64,000 nucleotides of DNA, taken from positions 496,001 through 560,000 of the forward strand of contig NZ_JANIET010000002.1 in the NCBI RefSeq assembly GCF_024506435.1. Reading direction: 5' to 3'. Both the position numbers and the translations under genes were made by a program. The notes below the pieces were generated by a model, which ran no database searches, was not told the origin of the DNA, and saw nothing but the letters and a program-made list of their open reading frames with translations. Origin of the DNA: Pantoea trifolii (GTDB taxonomy: Bacteria > Pseudomonadota > Gammaproteobacteria > Enterobacterales > Enterobacteriaceae). This document shows, in pieces, positions 8,847 to 17,798 of this stretch (its first letter is position 1; the number at the start of each line of letters is the position of its first letter).

Positions 8847-10049
8847 ATGAGAAATGAAGCAACTGAAGCTGTATCCGCAAGTTTAACCTGTTCTGAACCC
8901 AAAGAATCCGCATGGATGGCCGTGATTTCACTGACTATGGGGGTGTTTGGCTTACTGACAGCAGAATATCTTCCTGCCAGCCTGCTGACACCCATGGCCG
9001 CCGATCTCGGTGTGACCGAAGCGCTCGCTGGTCAGGCTGTGACAGTAACGGCTGTGGTGGCCCTGTTTGCGGGTCTGATGGTTCCCCGCCTGACGCGTAA
9101 TTATGATCGCCGTACTGTTTTGCTGGGTTTTACCGTGCTGATGATTGCCTCTAACCTGCTTGTCGCACTTTCATCCAGTCTGGCTGTTTTGTTAATCATG
9201 CGCATCTTGCTGGGCATCGCGCTGGGAGGCTTCTGGAGCATGGCAGCTGCTGTAGCTATGCGGCTGGTTCCTGCTCAAAGCGTCCCGCGTGCTCTCTCCG
9301 TTATTTTTAGCGGTATCGCTGTCGGAACCGTAGTTTCGATCCCGCTGGGAAGCTATTTAGGTGGGCTTTATGGCTGGCGTAGCGCTTTTATCGCTGCAAC
9401 CGCAGTAGGCGTACTGACTCTGCTCTTTCAGCTGTTTACCCTTCCCGCAATGGCTCCGCGTCGAATGATGGTAACGGCATCTGTCATGGATTTACTCCGC
9501 CGCCCAGGCATTGCGGTGGGAATGACGGGGTGTGTGATTGCCCATACGGGTCAGTATGCGCTGTTTACCTATATTCGGCCGACTCTTGAAAATATTATTC
9601 AACTTGATGTGGATCGTTTGTCTTTGATATTGCTTGGATTTGGCGTCGCTAATTTTATCGGAACGCTGCTTGCCGGGTGGCTGATGGAGAAAAGCCTGCG
9701 TCTTACCCTGATACTGATGCCAGCGCTTGTTGGTGTGGCGGCATTAAGCATGATTTTGCTGCCACTCAAGGAAACAGGATTGATGTTGTTCGTTGCGTTG
9801 TGGGGAATGGCATTTGGTGGCGTTCCCGTTGCGTGGTCAAACTGGGTAGCGCGTTCCGTTCCCGATCAGGCTGAAACCGCTGGCGGCATGGTTGTCGCAG
9901 CCGTTCAGTCCTCAATTGCTGCGGGTGCTGCGTTGGGAGGATTACTTTTTGGTCTCAGCGGCGTAACCGGTGTTTTCATCGCCGCTGGTTGCATAATGTT
10001 TTTTGCCGCGCTGGTTATTGGACTAAAGGTCAGGGTCGCGCTGACCTGA
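8847..10049 (+). CDS. MFS exporter, NepI (purine ribonucleoside efflux)-like
   Basis: A 400-residue major facilitator protein with about 12 membrane helices. The stretch TAEYLPASLLTPMAADLGV and the later RILLGIALGGFWSMAAAVAM closely follow E. coli NepI, an inosine/guanosine exporter. It may export nucleosides or a related drug, driven by the proton gradient. The ATG is preceded by CCAGAAAGAGTG. Divergent transcription from an AraC regulator suggests inducible expression. Related exporters such as AraJ and YdhP are also similar, so the substrate is not certain. Confidence 0.85.
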   Translation: MRNEATEAVSASLTCSEPKESAWMAVISLTMGVFGLLTAEYLPASLLTPMAADLGVTEALAGQAVTVTAVVALFAGLMVPRLTRNYDRRTVLLGFTVLMIASNLLVALSSSLAVLLIMRILLGIALGGFWSMAAAVAMRLVPAQSVPRALSVIFSGIAVGTVVSIPLGSYLGGLYGWRSAFIAATAVGVLTLLFQLFTLPAMAPRRMMVTASVMDLLRRPGIAVGMTGCVIAHTGQYALFTYIRPTLENIIQLDVDRLSLILLGFGVANFIGTLLAGWLMEKSLRLTLILMPALVGVAALSMILLPLKETGLMLFVALWGMAFGGVPVAWSNWVARSVPDQAETAGGMVVAAVQSSIAAGAALGGLLFGLSGVTGVFIAAGCIMFFAALVIGLKVRVALT

Positions 10050-10080
10050 CCACTTGCCCTACAAAAAAAATTTTAAATTA

Positions 10081-10107
10081 AGGCCAGCTGAACCAGGTGG
10101 CTGGCCT
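10081..10107 (-). terminator. Hairpin serving the LysE-family gene
   Basis: Arms AGGCCAGC and GCTGGCCT around an 11-base loop. On the minus strand it is followed by TAATTTAAAATTTTTTTT, so it looks like a Rho-independent terminator for the transcript coming from the exporter at 10232-10834, about 120 bases past its stop. It may also mark the end of the NepI-like gene on the other strand. Confidence 0.5.
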
Positions 10108-10231
10108 AACAAATGCAGCGAGGTTTCATACCTCTCCCGCTCAATTTATTGTCCCCAAGTCAGCGCTTAGCTGACCTTACTCGTGCGTCCCCTTTGTGCC
10201 AGGAGCGAACGTGATGGCTCTTGCTGAGGAG

Positions 10232-10834
10232 TTAATAGATAAGGCTGTGTAGAGAAAAGGCAATGAGCATCATCCCGCCGACAATGTTGACGTATTTTTT
10301 CAGCATTAATGGGTTAGTTTTTTTGGCTGAGAATATGAGCGTTTGAGTGATTGCAAAAAGCCAGATGCTCATAACCACTATATGAACTGATGCCAGTATA
10401 AGGTAGTTGCAAACGCCACCCTTCGCGCCTGCGAACTGTGAAACGACTGTCAGATAAAAAAGGATGGCTTTAGGGTTCAAAACATTAGCCAGCCAAGCCT
10501 CTTTTAAAGTCACGGAATGCTTTGCACCAGTAAGCCCGCCTGAATTTACCGTTATCCCACTCCGGATAAGCATCGCGCCTAACCAAAGCAGATAGACAGT
10601 TCCAGTTACTTTAAGCACAGCAAACGCTGCTGGCGACGAGATGAGCACTGCCGTGATACCAAGCCCTATAAAAAATGCATGGGTATATATACCCAGAGCT
10701 GTTCCGGTGAGGGTTCTTAATAAACCTTTGTTACCTCCTGTCAGAGCACTGTTCATAACGAGAGTAAAGCTCGCTCCGGGGGACAGTGCAACAGGGAGTA
10801 ATGCTGGCAAAAAGCCAAAAATGTTCATATCCAT
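10232..10834 (-). CDS. LysE/RhtB family amino-acid exporter
   Basis: A 200-residue inner-membrane protein with the standard six-helix layout of the RhtB branch. Recognisable segments are the N-terminal LSPGASFTLVMNSALTGGNK, the VYLLWLGAMLIRSG segment and LNPKAILFYLTVVSQF. These proteins export amino acids such as homoserine, threonine or cysteine metabolites. It stands alone; a degraded member of the same family is found at 15801-16125, on the same strand. The substrate cannot be inferred. Confidence 0.88.
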   Translation of the reverse strand: MDMNIFGFLPALLPVALSPGASFTLVMNSALTGGNKGLLRTLTGTALGIYTHAFFIGLGITAVLISSPAAFAVLKVTGTVYLLWLGAMLIRSGITVNSGGLTGAKHSVTLKEAWLANVLNPKAILFYLTVVSQFAGAKGGVCNYLILASVHIVVMSIWLFAITQTLIFSAKKTNPLMLKKYVNIVGGMMLIAFSLHSLIY

Positions 10835-11057
10835 AGATTCTGGATAGTAATTGGCACTTTCTGAAATTGCCAGGGCAAGCGTTTCGCATATAGGTTATGT
10901 TCAGCCAGGCAGAAACAGGGAATCGTCATGAATCAAAAGTCTGCTCCTCGCTCACAGCGGACCTTCAGGTCTGTCAGATAACCGCTTCGTACCAACAGCG
11001 GACGTTGGTGATTTATTTTTATGCACTGCTGCAAAAAGTACCCCCAGCCCGGCACAT

Positions 11058-11606
11058 TCAATCCTTACTGGCTTCGTGATTGACAAGACGCGCACGGCAG
11101 ACATCCAGAATTTCATCAGCCAGAGCGGAATTATCCGGGCAGGCACGAGACAACACCAGTGCACCCACAAGATGGGCGATGGTATCTATCAGGTCAGCGC
11201 GTGTGCCATTTTCAGTTCCTAAAACGGCGAGTTGGCGTTCAATTCCGGCGGCAAATGTCGCCTTGATTGACTCAGACTGACGGGCTGTATCGGTGCCCAG
11301 TGCTGACATCACGCACCCTTTCCCCATATCATCGCGATGTTGTCGGGAGAGGTAGTATTCAATAAATTTGTCCCGGTCCACACCTGCCGTGATTTCTGCA
11401 GAACGCGTAAATCCGCAGCTCATCGCTTCTGACATTAGGTCTGCCTTGGAACCAAAGTGCTTGTAAAACCCGCCATGGGTTAAGCCTGCCACTGACATCA
11501 GTTCCGCCACGCCCACGCCATCATAACCGCGCTCACGAAAAAGTTCTGAGGCCGTTTCAACAATCCGTGTCCGGTTTTCCCGAACCTGCTCTTTCGACAC
11601 TTTCAT
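11058..11606 (-). CDS. TetR/AcrR-family repressor
   Basis: A 182-residue repressor. The N-terminal helix-turn-helix VAELMSVAGLTHGGFYKHFG (about residues 33-52) is the typical TetR recognition region with the GGFYxHF signature seen in NemR-like proteins. The remaining 130 residues form the ligand-sensing domain; Cys85 in GKGCVMSALG and a second Cys near residue 151 are possible electrophile sensors, as in NemR, though this is inference. It is divergent from the old-yellow-enzyme gene at 11740 with 133 bases between, so it probably represses that cluster. Confidence 0.9.
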   Translation of the reverse strand: MKVSKEQVRENRTRIVETASELFRERGYDGVGVAELMSVAGLTHGGFYKHFGSKADLMSEAMSCGFTRSAEITAGVDRDKFIEYYLSRQHRDDMGKGCVMSALGTDTARQSESIKATFAAGIERQLAVLGTENGTRADLIDTIAHLVGALVLSRACPDNSALADEILDVCRARLVNHEASKD

Positions 11607-11739
11607 GCTTTCCTGCCCCTCTTAAAAATAGAGTTTAAGTATACATTGATGATGACCGTAATCAAACGGGTTGACTTTATAGATTATGATCATCATCATT
11701 ATATTGACACCTTGAACCACCATTAACGGGCGAATAAGC
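11607..11739. promoter_or_regulatory. Divergent tetR / OYE promoter region
   Basis: This intergenic region has a nine-base inverted repeat, TGATGATGA (11647-11655) and TCATCATCA (11690-11698), and an eight-base palindrome ATGATCAT at 11686-11693. These are candidate operators for the TetR protein. They do not match the known NemR box. No promoter hexamers could be assigned with confidence. Confidence 0.35.
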
Positions 11740-12831
11740 ATGAAGAATCAGACATTATTTCAACCCTATGAACTTGGCTCACTAACTCTGGCCAACCACA
11801 TCGTGATGGCACCGCTGACACGTAACCGGGCCGGAGCGGGGCTGGTACCGGGCGAACTGGCGGCGACCTACTACGCCCAGCGTGCCACAGCAGGATTGCT
11901 GATCACTGAAGCCACGCAGATCTCAGCACAGGCGCAGGGCTATCAGGATACGCCGGGGATTTACACGCAGGCTCAGATTGATGGCTGGCGCAAAGTGACT
12001 GACGCGGTGCATGCCAAAGGCGGGCGCATATTTGTACAGCTATGGCACGTAGGACGAATTTCGCATGTTGATTTACAGCCGGGTGGCGCTGCACCGGTCG
12101 CGCCGTCTGCCATTCGCGCCGTGACGAAAACCTTTGTGAACAATGGCTTCGCTGATGTTTCTGAGCCACGTGCGCTGGAGTTGCAGGAAATAACGGGGAT
12201 TATTGACGATTTCAGAAAGGCATCGGCCAATGCCATTGCCGCCGGATTTGACGGCGTAGAGATCCACGGCGCGAATGGTTATCTGCTGGAACAGTTCCTC
12301 AAAGATGGTGCAAATCAGCGTACTGATGAATACGGCGGCTCTGTCGAGAATCGTGCGCGCCTGCTGCTGGAAGTCACGACGGCTGTAAAAAATGAGATTG
12401 GCGCAGAACGCACCGGCGTACGCCTTTCACCGGTGTCACCTGCTAATGCGATTTCATGCAGTGATCCGCAGCCACAATATGACTACGTCGCTGAACAACT
12501 CGATGCATTGGGCATCGTGTACCTCCATGTGGTTGAAGGTGCGACGGGCGGACCGCGTGATGTATCCCCGTTCGATTACGACTCCCTGCGCCGGCGTTTT
12601 AAAAACACCTACATCGGCAACAATGGCTATGACCTGGAACTGGCGTCCGCTCAGCTTGAGCAGGGTAAAGCCAATCTGTTCGCGTTTGGTCGCCCGTTCA
12701 TCTCCAATCCGGATTTGGTCGAAAGGCTGAAGACGGGCGCACCTCTGGCCTCAATCAATCCTGAAACACTTTATGGCGGTGGCGCAGCGGGATATACCGA
12801 TTACCCGTCGCTGACTGAGACCAGTAAGTAA
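11740..12831 (+). CDS. Old-yellow-enzyme family ene-reductase (NemA-like)
   Basis: A 363-residue flavoprotein of the NemA / N-ethylmaleimide reductase group. It would use FMN and NADPH to reduce activated C=C bonds or nitro groups in electrophiles. The TIM-barrel start MAPLTRNRA, the GRIFVQLWHVGRISH segment and the substrate-binding His and Asn in EIHGANGYLLEQFL (about residues 180-193) are intact, as is the DEYGGSVENR FMN motif. Length equals the family norm. It begins a same-strand cluster with two short-chain dehydrogenases and a quinone-reductase-like protein and is likely controlled by the divergent TetR repressor. Confidence 0.92.
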   Translation: MKNQTLFQPYELGSLTLANHIVMAPLTRNRAGAGLVPGELAATYYAQRATAGLLITEATQISAQAQGYQDTPGIYTQAQIDGWRKVTDAVHAKGGRIFVQLWHVGRISHVDLQPGGAAPVAPSAIRAVTKTFVNNGFADVSEPRALELQEITGIIDDFRKASANAIAAGFDGVEIHGANGYLLEQFLKDGANQRTDEYGGSVENRARLLLEVTTAVKNEIGAERTGVRLSPVSPANAISCSDPQPQYDYVAEQLDALGIVYLHVVEGATGGPRDVSPFDYDSLRRRFKNTYIGNNGYDLELASAQLEQGKANLFAFGRPFISNPDLVERLKTGAPLASINPETLYGGGAAGYTDYPSLTETSK

Positions 12832-12905
12832 AGCACCGGTGTCACGGTTCTTCATACATCGCACATGGCGAATTCTGTTTACACTTTAATAAAGAAGATC
12901 AACTT

Positions 12906-13688
12906 ATGACTAAAGCTTCAGTTCTCATTACAGGCGCATCCACGGGTATTGGTGCGGTTTACGCTGAACGGTTCGCCCGCCGGGGCCACGACCTGGTATT
13001 GGTTGCGCGCGACAAAGCGAAGTTAGAAATACTGGCCGATCGTCTGCGACAGGAAAATGGCATTTCTGTCGATGTTTTGCCTGCTGACCTTACGCAAACG
13101 AGCGATTTAGCTGTGGTCGAAGCTCGCCTGCGTGAAGACGCGCATATTAGCATTCTTATCAATAACGCGGGTATTGCGCAGTCCGGCAGTTTTACAGCGC
13201 AGACACCTGATTCAATAGAAAGCCTTATCGCGCTTAATGTTACTGCGCTGACGAGACTTGCCAGTGCCGTGGCACCACGCTTTGTGCAAGCGGGCGAGGG
13301 ATCGATCGTCAACATCAGTTCTATCGTCGGACTCGCTCCGGAATTTGCCATGACGGTTTACGGCGCCACCAAAGCCTTTGTGCTCTTCCTGTCTCAGGGA
13401 ATGAATGTCGAGCTGTCATCTAAAGGCATTTATATCCAGGCGGTGCTCCCTGCCGGCACTTACACGGAAATCTGGGACCGTGCGGGTATCGACATCACTA
13501 ACTCGGCAAAATTCATGGAAGTGGGCGAATTAGTGGATGCCGCACTGGTAGGTTTTGACCGCCGTGAACGGGTCACCATTCCGCCTTTACATAATGCTGC
13601 CCGCTGGGACACCCTCGATGCTTCGCGTCAGGCTCTGCTTTCAGACGTCAAACAAGACGAAGCCGCCGAACGATATAAAGCGCTGTAA
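12906..13688 (+). CDS. Short-chain dehydrogenase/reductase
   Basis: A 260-residue classical SDR. The coenzyme motif TGASTGIG (residues 9-16), NNAG at about residue 88 and the catalytic Ser then YxxxK (YGATK, about 156-160) are all present. It is a cytosolic NAD(P)-dependent oxidoreductase; the DltE-like pattern does not define the substrate. It lies 74 bases downstream of the OYE gene and four bases before the next open frame on the same strand, suggesting co-transcription as part of an electrophile or carbonyl detoxification set. Confidence 0.9.
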   Translation: MTKASVLITGASTGIGAVYAERFARRGHDLVLVARDKAKLEILADRLRQENGISVDVLPADLTQTSDLAVVEARLREDAHISILINNAGIAQSGSFTAQTPDSIESLIALNVTALTRLASAVAPRFVQAGEGSIVNISSIVGLAPEFAMTVYGATKAFVLFLSQGMNVELSSKGIYIQAVLPAGTYTEIWDRAGIDITNSAKFMEVGELVDAALVGFDRRERVTIPPLHNAARWDTLDASRQALLSDVKQDEAAERYKAL

Positions 13689-13820
13689 TCAATGAGGTGC
13701 ACTGTGCAGAACGCTCTTCCGGCTATTCTGCACAGCGGTAAATCCGACATAAATACCTTACAGCCTGTCGTCTCATCAGCGATGAGAAACCTCAAACGCA
13801 TCATGAAGGCTTTATTCAGC

Positions 13821-14639
13821 ATGACAAAAAAACGTGTAGCACTGGTTACCGGTGCGTCCTCGGGTATCGGCGAAGCGTCTGCCCGTAAACTTTTAGCTGC
13901 TGGATTTATTGTATATGGTACGAGCCGGCGTGGCGCACAGGCGGGAAAGCATCCATTTCCTTTACTGGCGCTGGATGTGACGGACGACGCTTCTGTCGAG
14001 GCCGCCATTGAGGAGTTGTTGCGTCTGGAGGGGCGAATCGATGTTCTGGTTAATAATGCGGGCTTTGGGGTTGCTCCAGCGGCGGCGGAAGAGAGTTCTG
14101 TCGAACAGGCCAAACACATTTTCGACACCAACTTTCTGGGCATCGTCAGGTTGAGCCGGGCAGTGATCCCTCATATGCGCCGTCAGGGCAGCGGGCGCAT
14201 CATCAATATCGGTTCGATACTCGGCATCGTTCCGTTGCCGTATGTGGCACTTTATGCTGCCAGTAAACATGCGGTCGAAGGGTATACCGGAGCACTGGAT
14301 CATGAACTGCGCACACAGGGCATCAGAGTGTTTGTCATCGAACCTGCCTACATGAAAACACAGTTTGAAGCCAATAATATCGAGGCGGATGCAAAGCTTC
14401 AGGAGTATGACCAGATCCGGGCTAAGCTGACGAAAGTGGTGAGCAAAGCAATGGCTGAGGCGGAAAGTCCGGAGGTGGTGGCTGACGTGGTGGTTAAAGC
14501 GGCTCAGACCTTACGCCCGAAGGTGCGCTACACGGCGGGAAGGCTGGCAGGTCAATTGAATTTTATTCTCAGATTCGCCCCTGCGTCATTCCTGGATAAG
14601 GTGGTGCGCAAACGTCTTCAGCTTGATGCGAAAAAATAA
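13821..14639 (+). CDS. Short-chain dehydrogenase/reductase (second)
   Basis: A second classical SDR of 272 residues when started at the ATG at 13821 (MTKKRVALVTGASSGIG). The open frame extends back to 13692, but the extra 43 residues look unlike an SDR N-terminus. A GAAGG lies 12 bases before 13821. The motifs TGASSGIG, NNAG and YAASK are intact. It follows the sequence style of retinol-dehydrogenase-like SDRs that often sit beside OYE genes. Its stop is immediately followed by the start of the next gene. The substrate is unknown. Confidence 0.88.
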   Translation: MTKKRVALVTGASSGIGEASARKLLAAGFIVYGTSRRGAQAGKHPFPLLALDVTDDASVEAAIEELLRLEGRIDVLVNNAGFGVAPAAAEESSVEQAKHIFDTNFLGIVRLSRAVIPHMRRQGSGRIINIGSILGIVPLPYVALYAASKHAVEGYTGALDHELRTQGIRVFVIEPAYMKTQFEANNIEADAKLQEYDQIRAKLTKVVSKAMAEAESPEVVADVVVKAAQTLRPKVRYTAGRLAGQLNFILRFAPASFLDKVVRKRLQLDAKK

Positions 14640-15662
14640 ATGAAGAATAAGACGATGAAAGCACTTACGTTTAAACGCTATGGTAAATCCCCTGAGCTGG
14701 GATTCGATAACATCGATTGCCCTGCCCCCGCTGATAATAAAATCCTGGTAAAAGTTTTCGCTGTGGGTCTGAACCCGATTGATAACATGATCCCAACCGG
14801 AATATTCAAACCGGTTTTGCATTTTAAACTCCCCGCCACTTTGGGAAGCGACTTAGCCGGGGTTGTCATCGCCGTGGGGAGTCGCGTGACGCGTTTCAAG
14901 CCAGGTGACGAAATTTTCGCCAGCACTTTCGACACGGGAATAGGTTCTCTTGCGGAGTTTGCAGTGGTGCCAGAGCGCGCTGCAGCCATAAAACCCACGA
15001 ACCTGGATTTCGTGCAGGCGGCTTCGCTCCCGATGGTGAGCCTCACATGCTGGCAGGCGCTGACAGAGCGAGCCGGGTTGCAGCCTGGTCAGAAAGTATT
15101 CATCCCGGCAGGTTCCGGGGGGATTGGCAGTTTTGCCATCCAACTGGCGAAGCACCTTGGCGCACAGGTGGCCACGACAACCAGCACAGACAACGCCGGG
15201 TGGGTGAGTCATCTTGGCGCAGACGAAGTGATTGATTATAAAAAGCAGGATTTTGAAAACGAGCTGAGCGGCTACGATGTGGTTCTCGGCACTATCAGAG
15301 GCGATTCAATTGAAAAATCCACCCAAATTCTCAAGCCGGGTGGAAAGATTGTTTCTCTCATCGGTCCATTAGATGTTGCGTTCGCCCGGTCGCGGAGACT
15401 AAACGTCCTGCTGCGTTTAGTTTTCGGGCTGATGAGCCGCAAGATCATGCGTCTTACGAAAAAACGGGGCCTGAGCTATTCATTTCTTTTTGTCCATCCT
15501 GATGGCGATCAGCTCGCCCAAATCGGCAAACTCATTGAGGCAGAACAAATCAGGCCTGTGATCGACAAGGTATTCCCGTTTATAGAAGCAAAGGAAGCTC
15601 TTGCCTATCTGGGTCAGGGACACGCGAAGGGCAAAGTAGTCGTTAGGATGCAGGAGTCATAA
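14640..15662 (+). CDS. NADP-dependent quinone-oxidoreductase-like MDR protein
   Basis: A 340-residue member of the medium-chain dehydrogenase family without the catalytic zinc ligands, as in quinone oxidoreductases. The N-terminal GroES-like domain (LPATLGSDLAGVV) is followed by the Rossmann domain with AGSGGIGSFAIQLAKHLGA (about residues 157-175). It would reduce quinones or alkenals with NADPH. The start directly follows the preceding stop codon (a second Met is at residue 6), so translation is probably coupled. It closes the OYE-SDR-SDR-MDR cluster. Confidence 0.88.
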   Translation: MKNKTMKALTFKRYGKSPELGFDNIDCPAPADNKILVKVFAVGLNPIDNMIPTGIFKPVLHFKLPATLGSDLAGVVIAVGSRVTRFKPGDEIFASTFDTGIGSLAEFAVVPERAAAIKPTNLDFVQAASLPMVSLTCWQALTERAGLQPGQKVFIPAGSGGIGSFAIQLAKHLGAQVATTTSTDNAGWVSHLGADEVIDYKKQDFENELSGYDVVLGTIRGDSIEKSTQILKPGGKIVSLIGPLDVAFARSRRLNVLLRLVFGLMSRKIMRLTKKRGLSYSFLFVHPDGDQLAQIGKLIEAEQIRPVIDKVFPFIEAKEALAYLGQGHAKGKVVVRMQES

Positions 15663-15800
15663 CAAGTGAAATTTGAATCTGATTAAAAGAATTTTCTCGT
15701 GCTAAGATAAAAATGTTACGTTCTCTGCTTAACGAACATATGTCTTCAGAAAGTAAAGGCGCCCACAACCAATTTGGCCACCTTTATTCAACACTAGCAC

Positions 15801-16125
15801 TCAATGAAAATATGGTGTAATAACAGAGACTATTAGGCCAATAGCAAAAACCATAAACACACTACCACCAGTCTTATTTAGATATGAAAAGGCTTTACCC
15901 GTAGCCAGTTTTTTCTTCACTGAACTAGCCGAAGCACCATATATGAAGTGGATAATAACCACCAACACACAAAAAATCATAGAAAGAATACAGAACTGGC
16001 TGATGAAAGGCTTTTCAGCGTTTATAAACTGAGGAAATGAAGCGTTTAAAAAACACACTGTTTACGGGGCTTTTGAATTCCGCCAACATATAAATCACCA
16101 CCTGAACCAATCAATTCAGTTAAAT
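15801..16125 (-). pseudogene. Degraded LysE/RhtB exporter
   Basis: The 85-residue frame from 16058 down to 15801 reads as the C-terminal half of a LysE/RhtB transporter (FLNASFPQFINAEKPF, then two membrane helices and the SYLNKTGGSVFMVFAIGL end). Just upstream another frame reads ELIGSGGDLYVGGIQKPRK, which resembles the middle of the same family. Joining the two needs a frameshift near 16060, and about 35 residues that normally lie between these segments are missing. The first third is not found. I therefore call it a decayed gene, probably not functional. Confidence 0.7.
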
Positions 16126-16658
16126 TAACCAAATTGATCATAAATCAACCTAAATTAAACCCAATCAGTGAGAAAGAAGAGTTAGTTATGAAAAGAATAG
16201 AGTTATTAACAATGTTTATCTTTATTTTACAAACCACCCATCAAAATACTTATGATGGATTGAATTTAAGTCTGTACAGACCATCGGGATAAAATAGAAC
16301 CAAATCAATTAATCATCTAAATCCATCTAACCAGACAGCTGTGATCCTGCCATCAGGTTAAAGTCACATCCATTAACGGTGAGTCAAGATTTACCAGCAT
16401 CGCTGATTTATTCACTTTAGTTGCGAGGCCAGCTCGATAGCAAAGAGAAGAGTCCTACACATCAATATGTGAGGAAACTTATTCACAAAAGCAAAGAACT
16501 TTTTATCAACATTGCAAATTGAATAATCAGGTCTTTAGTCCCCCCCCAGCCCTGCCCTAAACGTGAAGTAACATCCGCTCCTCGCCTAAAGCAGACCCTA
16601 TCTCGCGAGTAAGTCTGCGGTGATCAAAAGGCGTTAGCGTTAAAGCGCAGCACTATTA
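16126..16658. other. AT-rich gap with no clear gene
   Basis: About 530 bases between the LysE remnant and the GlxA-type regulator. It is AT-rich, with a C8 run near 16542. A 34-codon frame (16188-16292) with a hydrophobic start and an AAGAAG upstream is present, but nothing supports it as a gene. A GCAGAC/GTCTGC hairpin lies near 16591-16618 and could end the transcript of the minus-strand regulator. Composition and the adjacent broken gene suggest decayed or acquired DNA. Confidence 0.5.
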
Positions 16659-17672
16659 TTAAATCCCTGCATTTGAAGAGTGCGTGGTTTTTAGCCGCTC
16701 TCTAAAGCTGCCTGGGGACATACCCATCACTGTAGTGAAGGCGCGTCTGAAAGCCGTTTCGTCGCCATATCCGCAGGCATTTGCGATCTGAGAAATGGTT
16801 TTACCCGGACTTTCCAGAAGGAGCGTCGCCGTTTCGATACGAACCCGGGTAATAAAGCTTTTAGGGCTTTCCTGCAGGAGTGATTTCATTTTACGGTTCA
16901 GCGTTCGGGTCGTCATATTCAGCGCTTCAGCGAGCTGCTCTACCGTCATTGCCGGATTCCGATAACGTATAAGATTTTCAGCTTTGGTTAGCAGCGGGTG
17001 GGTTGCGTTAAGAAAGCCGGCGGGCGCATAAATTTGCTGAGATAAAGGCTGACTGTCTGCAACGGCCATATCCGCGGTCAGTTTTGCCAGCTGATCACCT
17101 AAATGTCGGCGCACGAGGTGTATCACGAGATCGACCCACGAAAGTGGTCCGCCCGTGGTTATCACATTGTCCTGTTCGGCCAGAGCCTTTCCCCATACCG
17201 GCTTAGCCAGCGGATAACGCTCCGTAAAAGTAGGGTATAACCACCATGTTGTTGTGCAGATCCGCCCATTGAGTAAACCCGCTTCTCCCAGTACAAATCC
17301 CCCCGCGCAGGCACCGGCAATACAGCTTCCCTTTGAATGGCTAATGCGCAGCCAACTGGCCGCGTTGCACATTGCTGCTCTATCTGCTGGATACCTTTGC
17401 TCATCGAGTTGCATGCCGCTGGCAATAATAAGTTCAAAGTTCTCCGTGTCACTGAATGCACCATCACTCTCAATGAATCTGCCCTGGACGTCCCTGACCG
17501 GCTGACCATCAGAGGTAATAATACTGACGTCAAAAAAAGGCGTACTCCGGGAGACTTCACTGTTTACTGACGGGTTTTGCATGATGACCTGATTGGCCAG
17601 CCAGAACATATCGGCCAGACCGGCAATCGCCGATCGCATGCTACCCGGGAGCGCCAGCAACGCAACACGCAT
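16659..17672 (-). CDS. GlxA-type AraC regulator with DJ-1/PfpI domain
   Basis: A 337-residue regulator. The first 190 residues are a class-I glutamine-amidotransferase-like (DJ-1/PfpI) domain, seen as SKGSCIAGACAGGFVLGEAGLL with the nucleophile-elbow Cys. The C-terminal 100 residues are an AraC double helix-turn-helix (MTVEQLAEALNMTTRTLNRKM and ISQIANACGYGDETAFRRAF). The DJ-1-like part is a sensor and not an enzyme in this group. It is divergent from the secreted hydrolase gene at 17799 and likely regulates that hydrolase and the azoreductase/YciI genes behind it. Confidence 0.9.
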   Translation of the reverse strand: MRVALLALPGSMRSAIAGLADMFWLANQVIMQNPSVNSEVSRSTPFFDVSIITSDGQPVRDVQGRFIESDGAFSDTENFELIIASGMQLDEQRYPADRAAMCNAASWLRISHSKGSCIAGACAGGFVLGEAGLLNGRICTTTWWLYPTFTERYPLAKPVWGKALAEQDNVITTGGPLSWVDLVIHLVRRHLGDQLAKLTADMAVADSQPLSQQIYAPAGFLNATHPLLTKAENLIRYRNPAMTVEQLAEALNMTTRTLNRKMKSLLQESPKSFITRVRIETATLLLESPGKTISQIANACGYGDETAFRRAFTTVMGMSPGSFRERLKTTHSSNAGI

Positions 17673-17798
17673 AATTTTTTCCCGTTCATCTGAATGTCTG
17701 ATTTCGCATGATACCTGTCTTTAAAGACACTTCATACGGGGCTGCCAGGGTGATTACACTGTCTGAAATCAGATCAGCCCTCATAAGGAGAAATGCGG

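Noticed and set aside
11607..11739. NemR-box type operator in front of the OYE gene
   Set aside because: The TAGACC-N4-GGTCTA-like sequence is not present, so the regulator should not be called NemR.
13692..13820. N-terminal extension of the second SDR
   Set aside because: The 43 extra residues do not resemble any SDR start and there is no convincing ribosome site at 13692.
16188..16292. 34-codon frame with a hydrophobic N-terminus and AAGAAG upstream
   Set aside because: It lies in AT-rich decayed DNA; no terminator, partner gene or family resemblance supports it.
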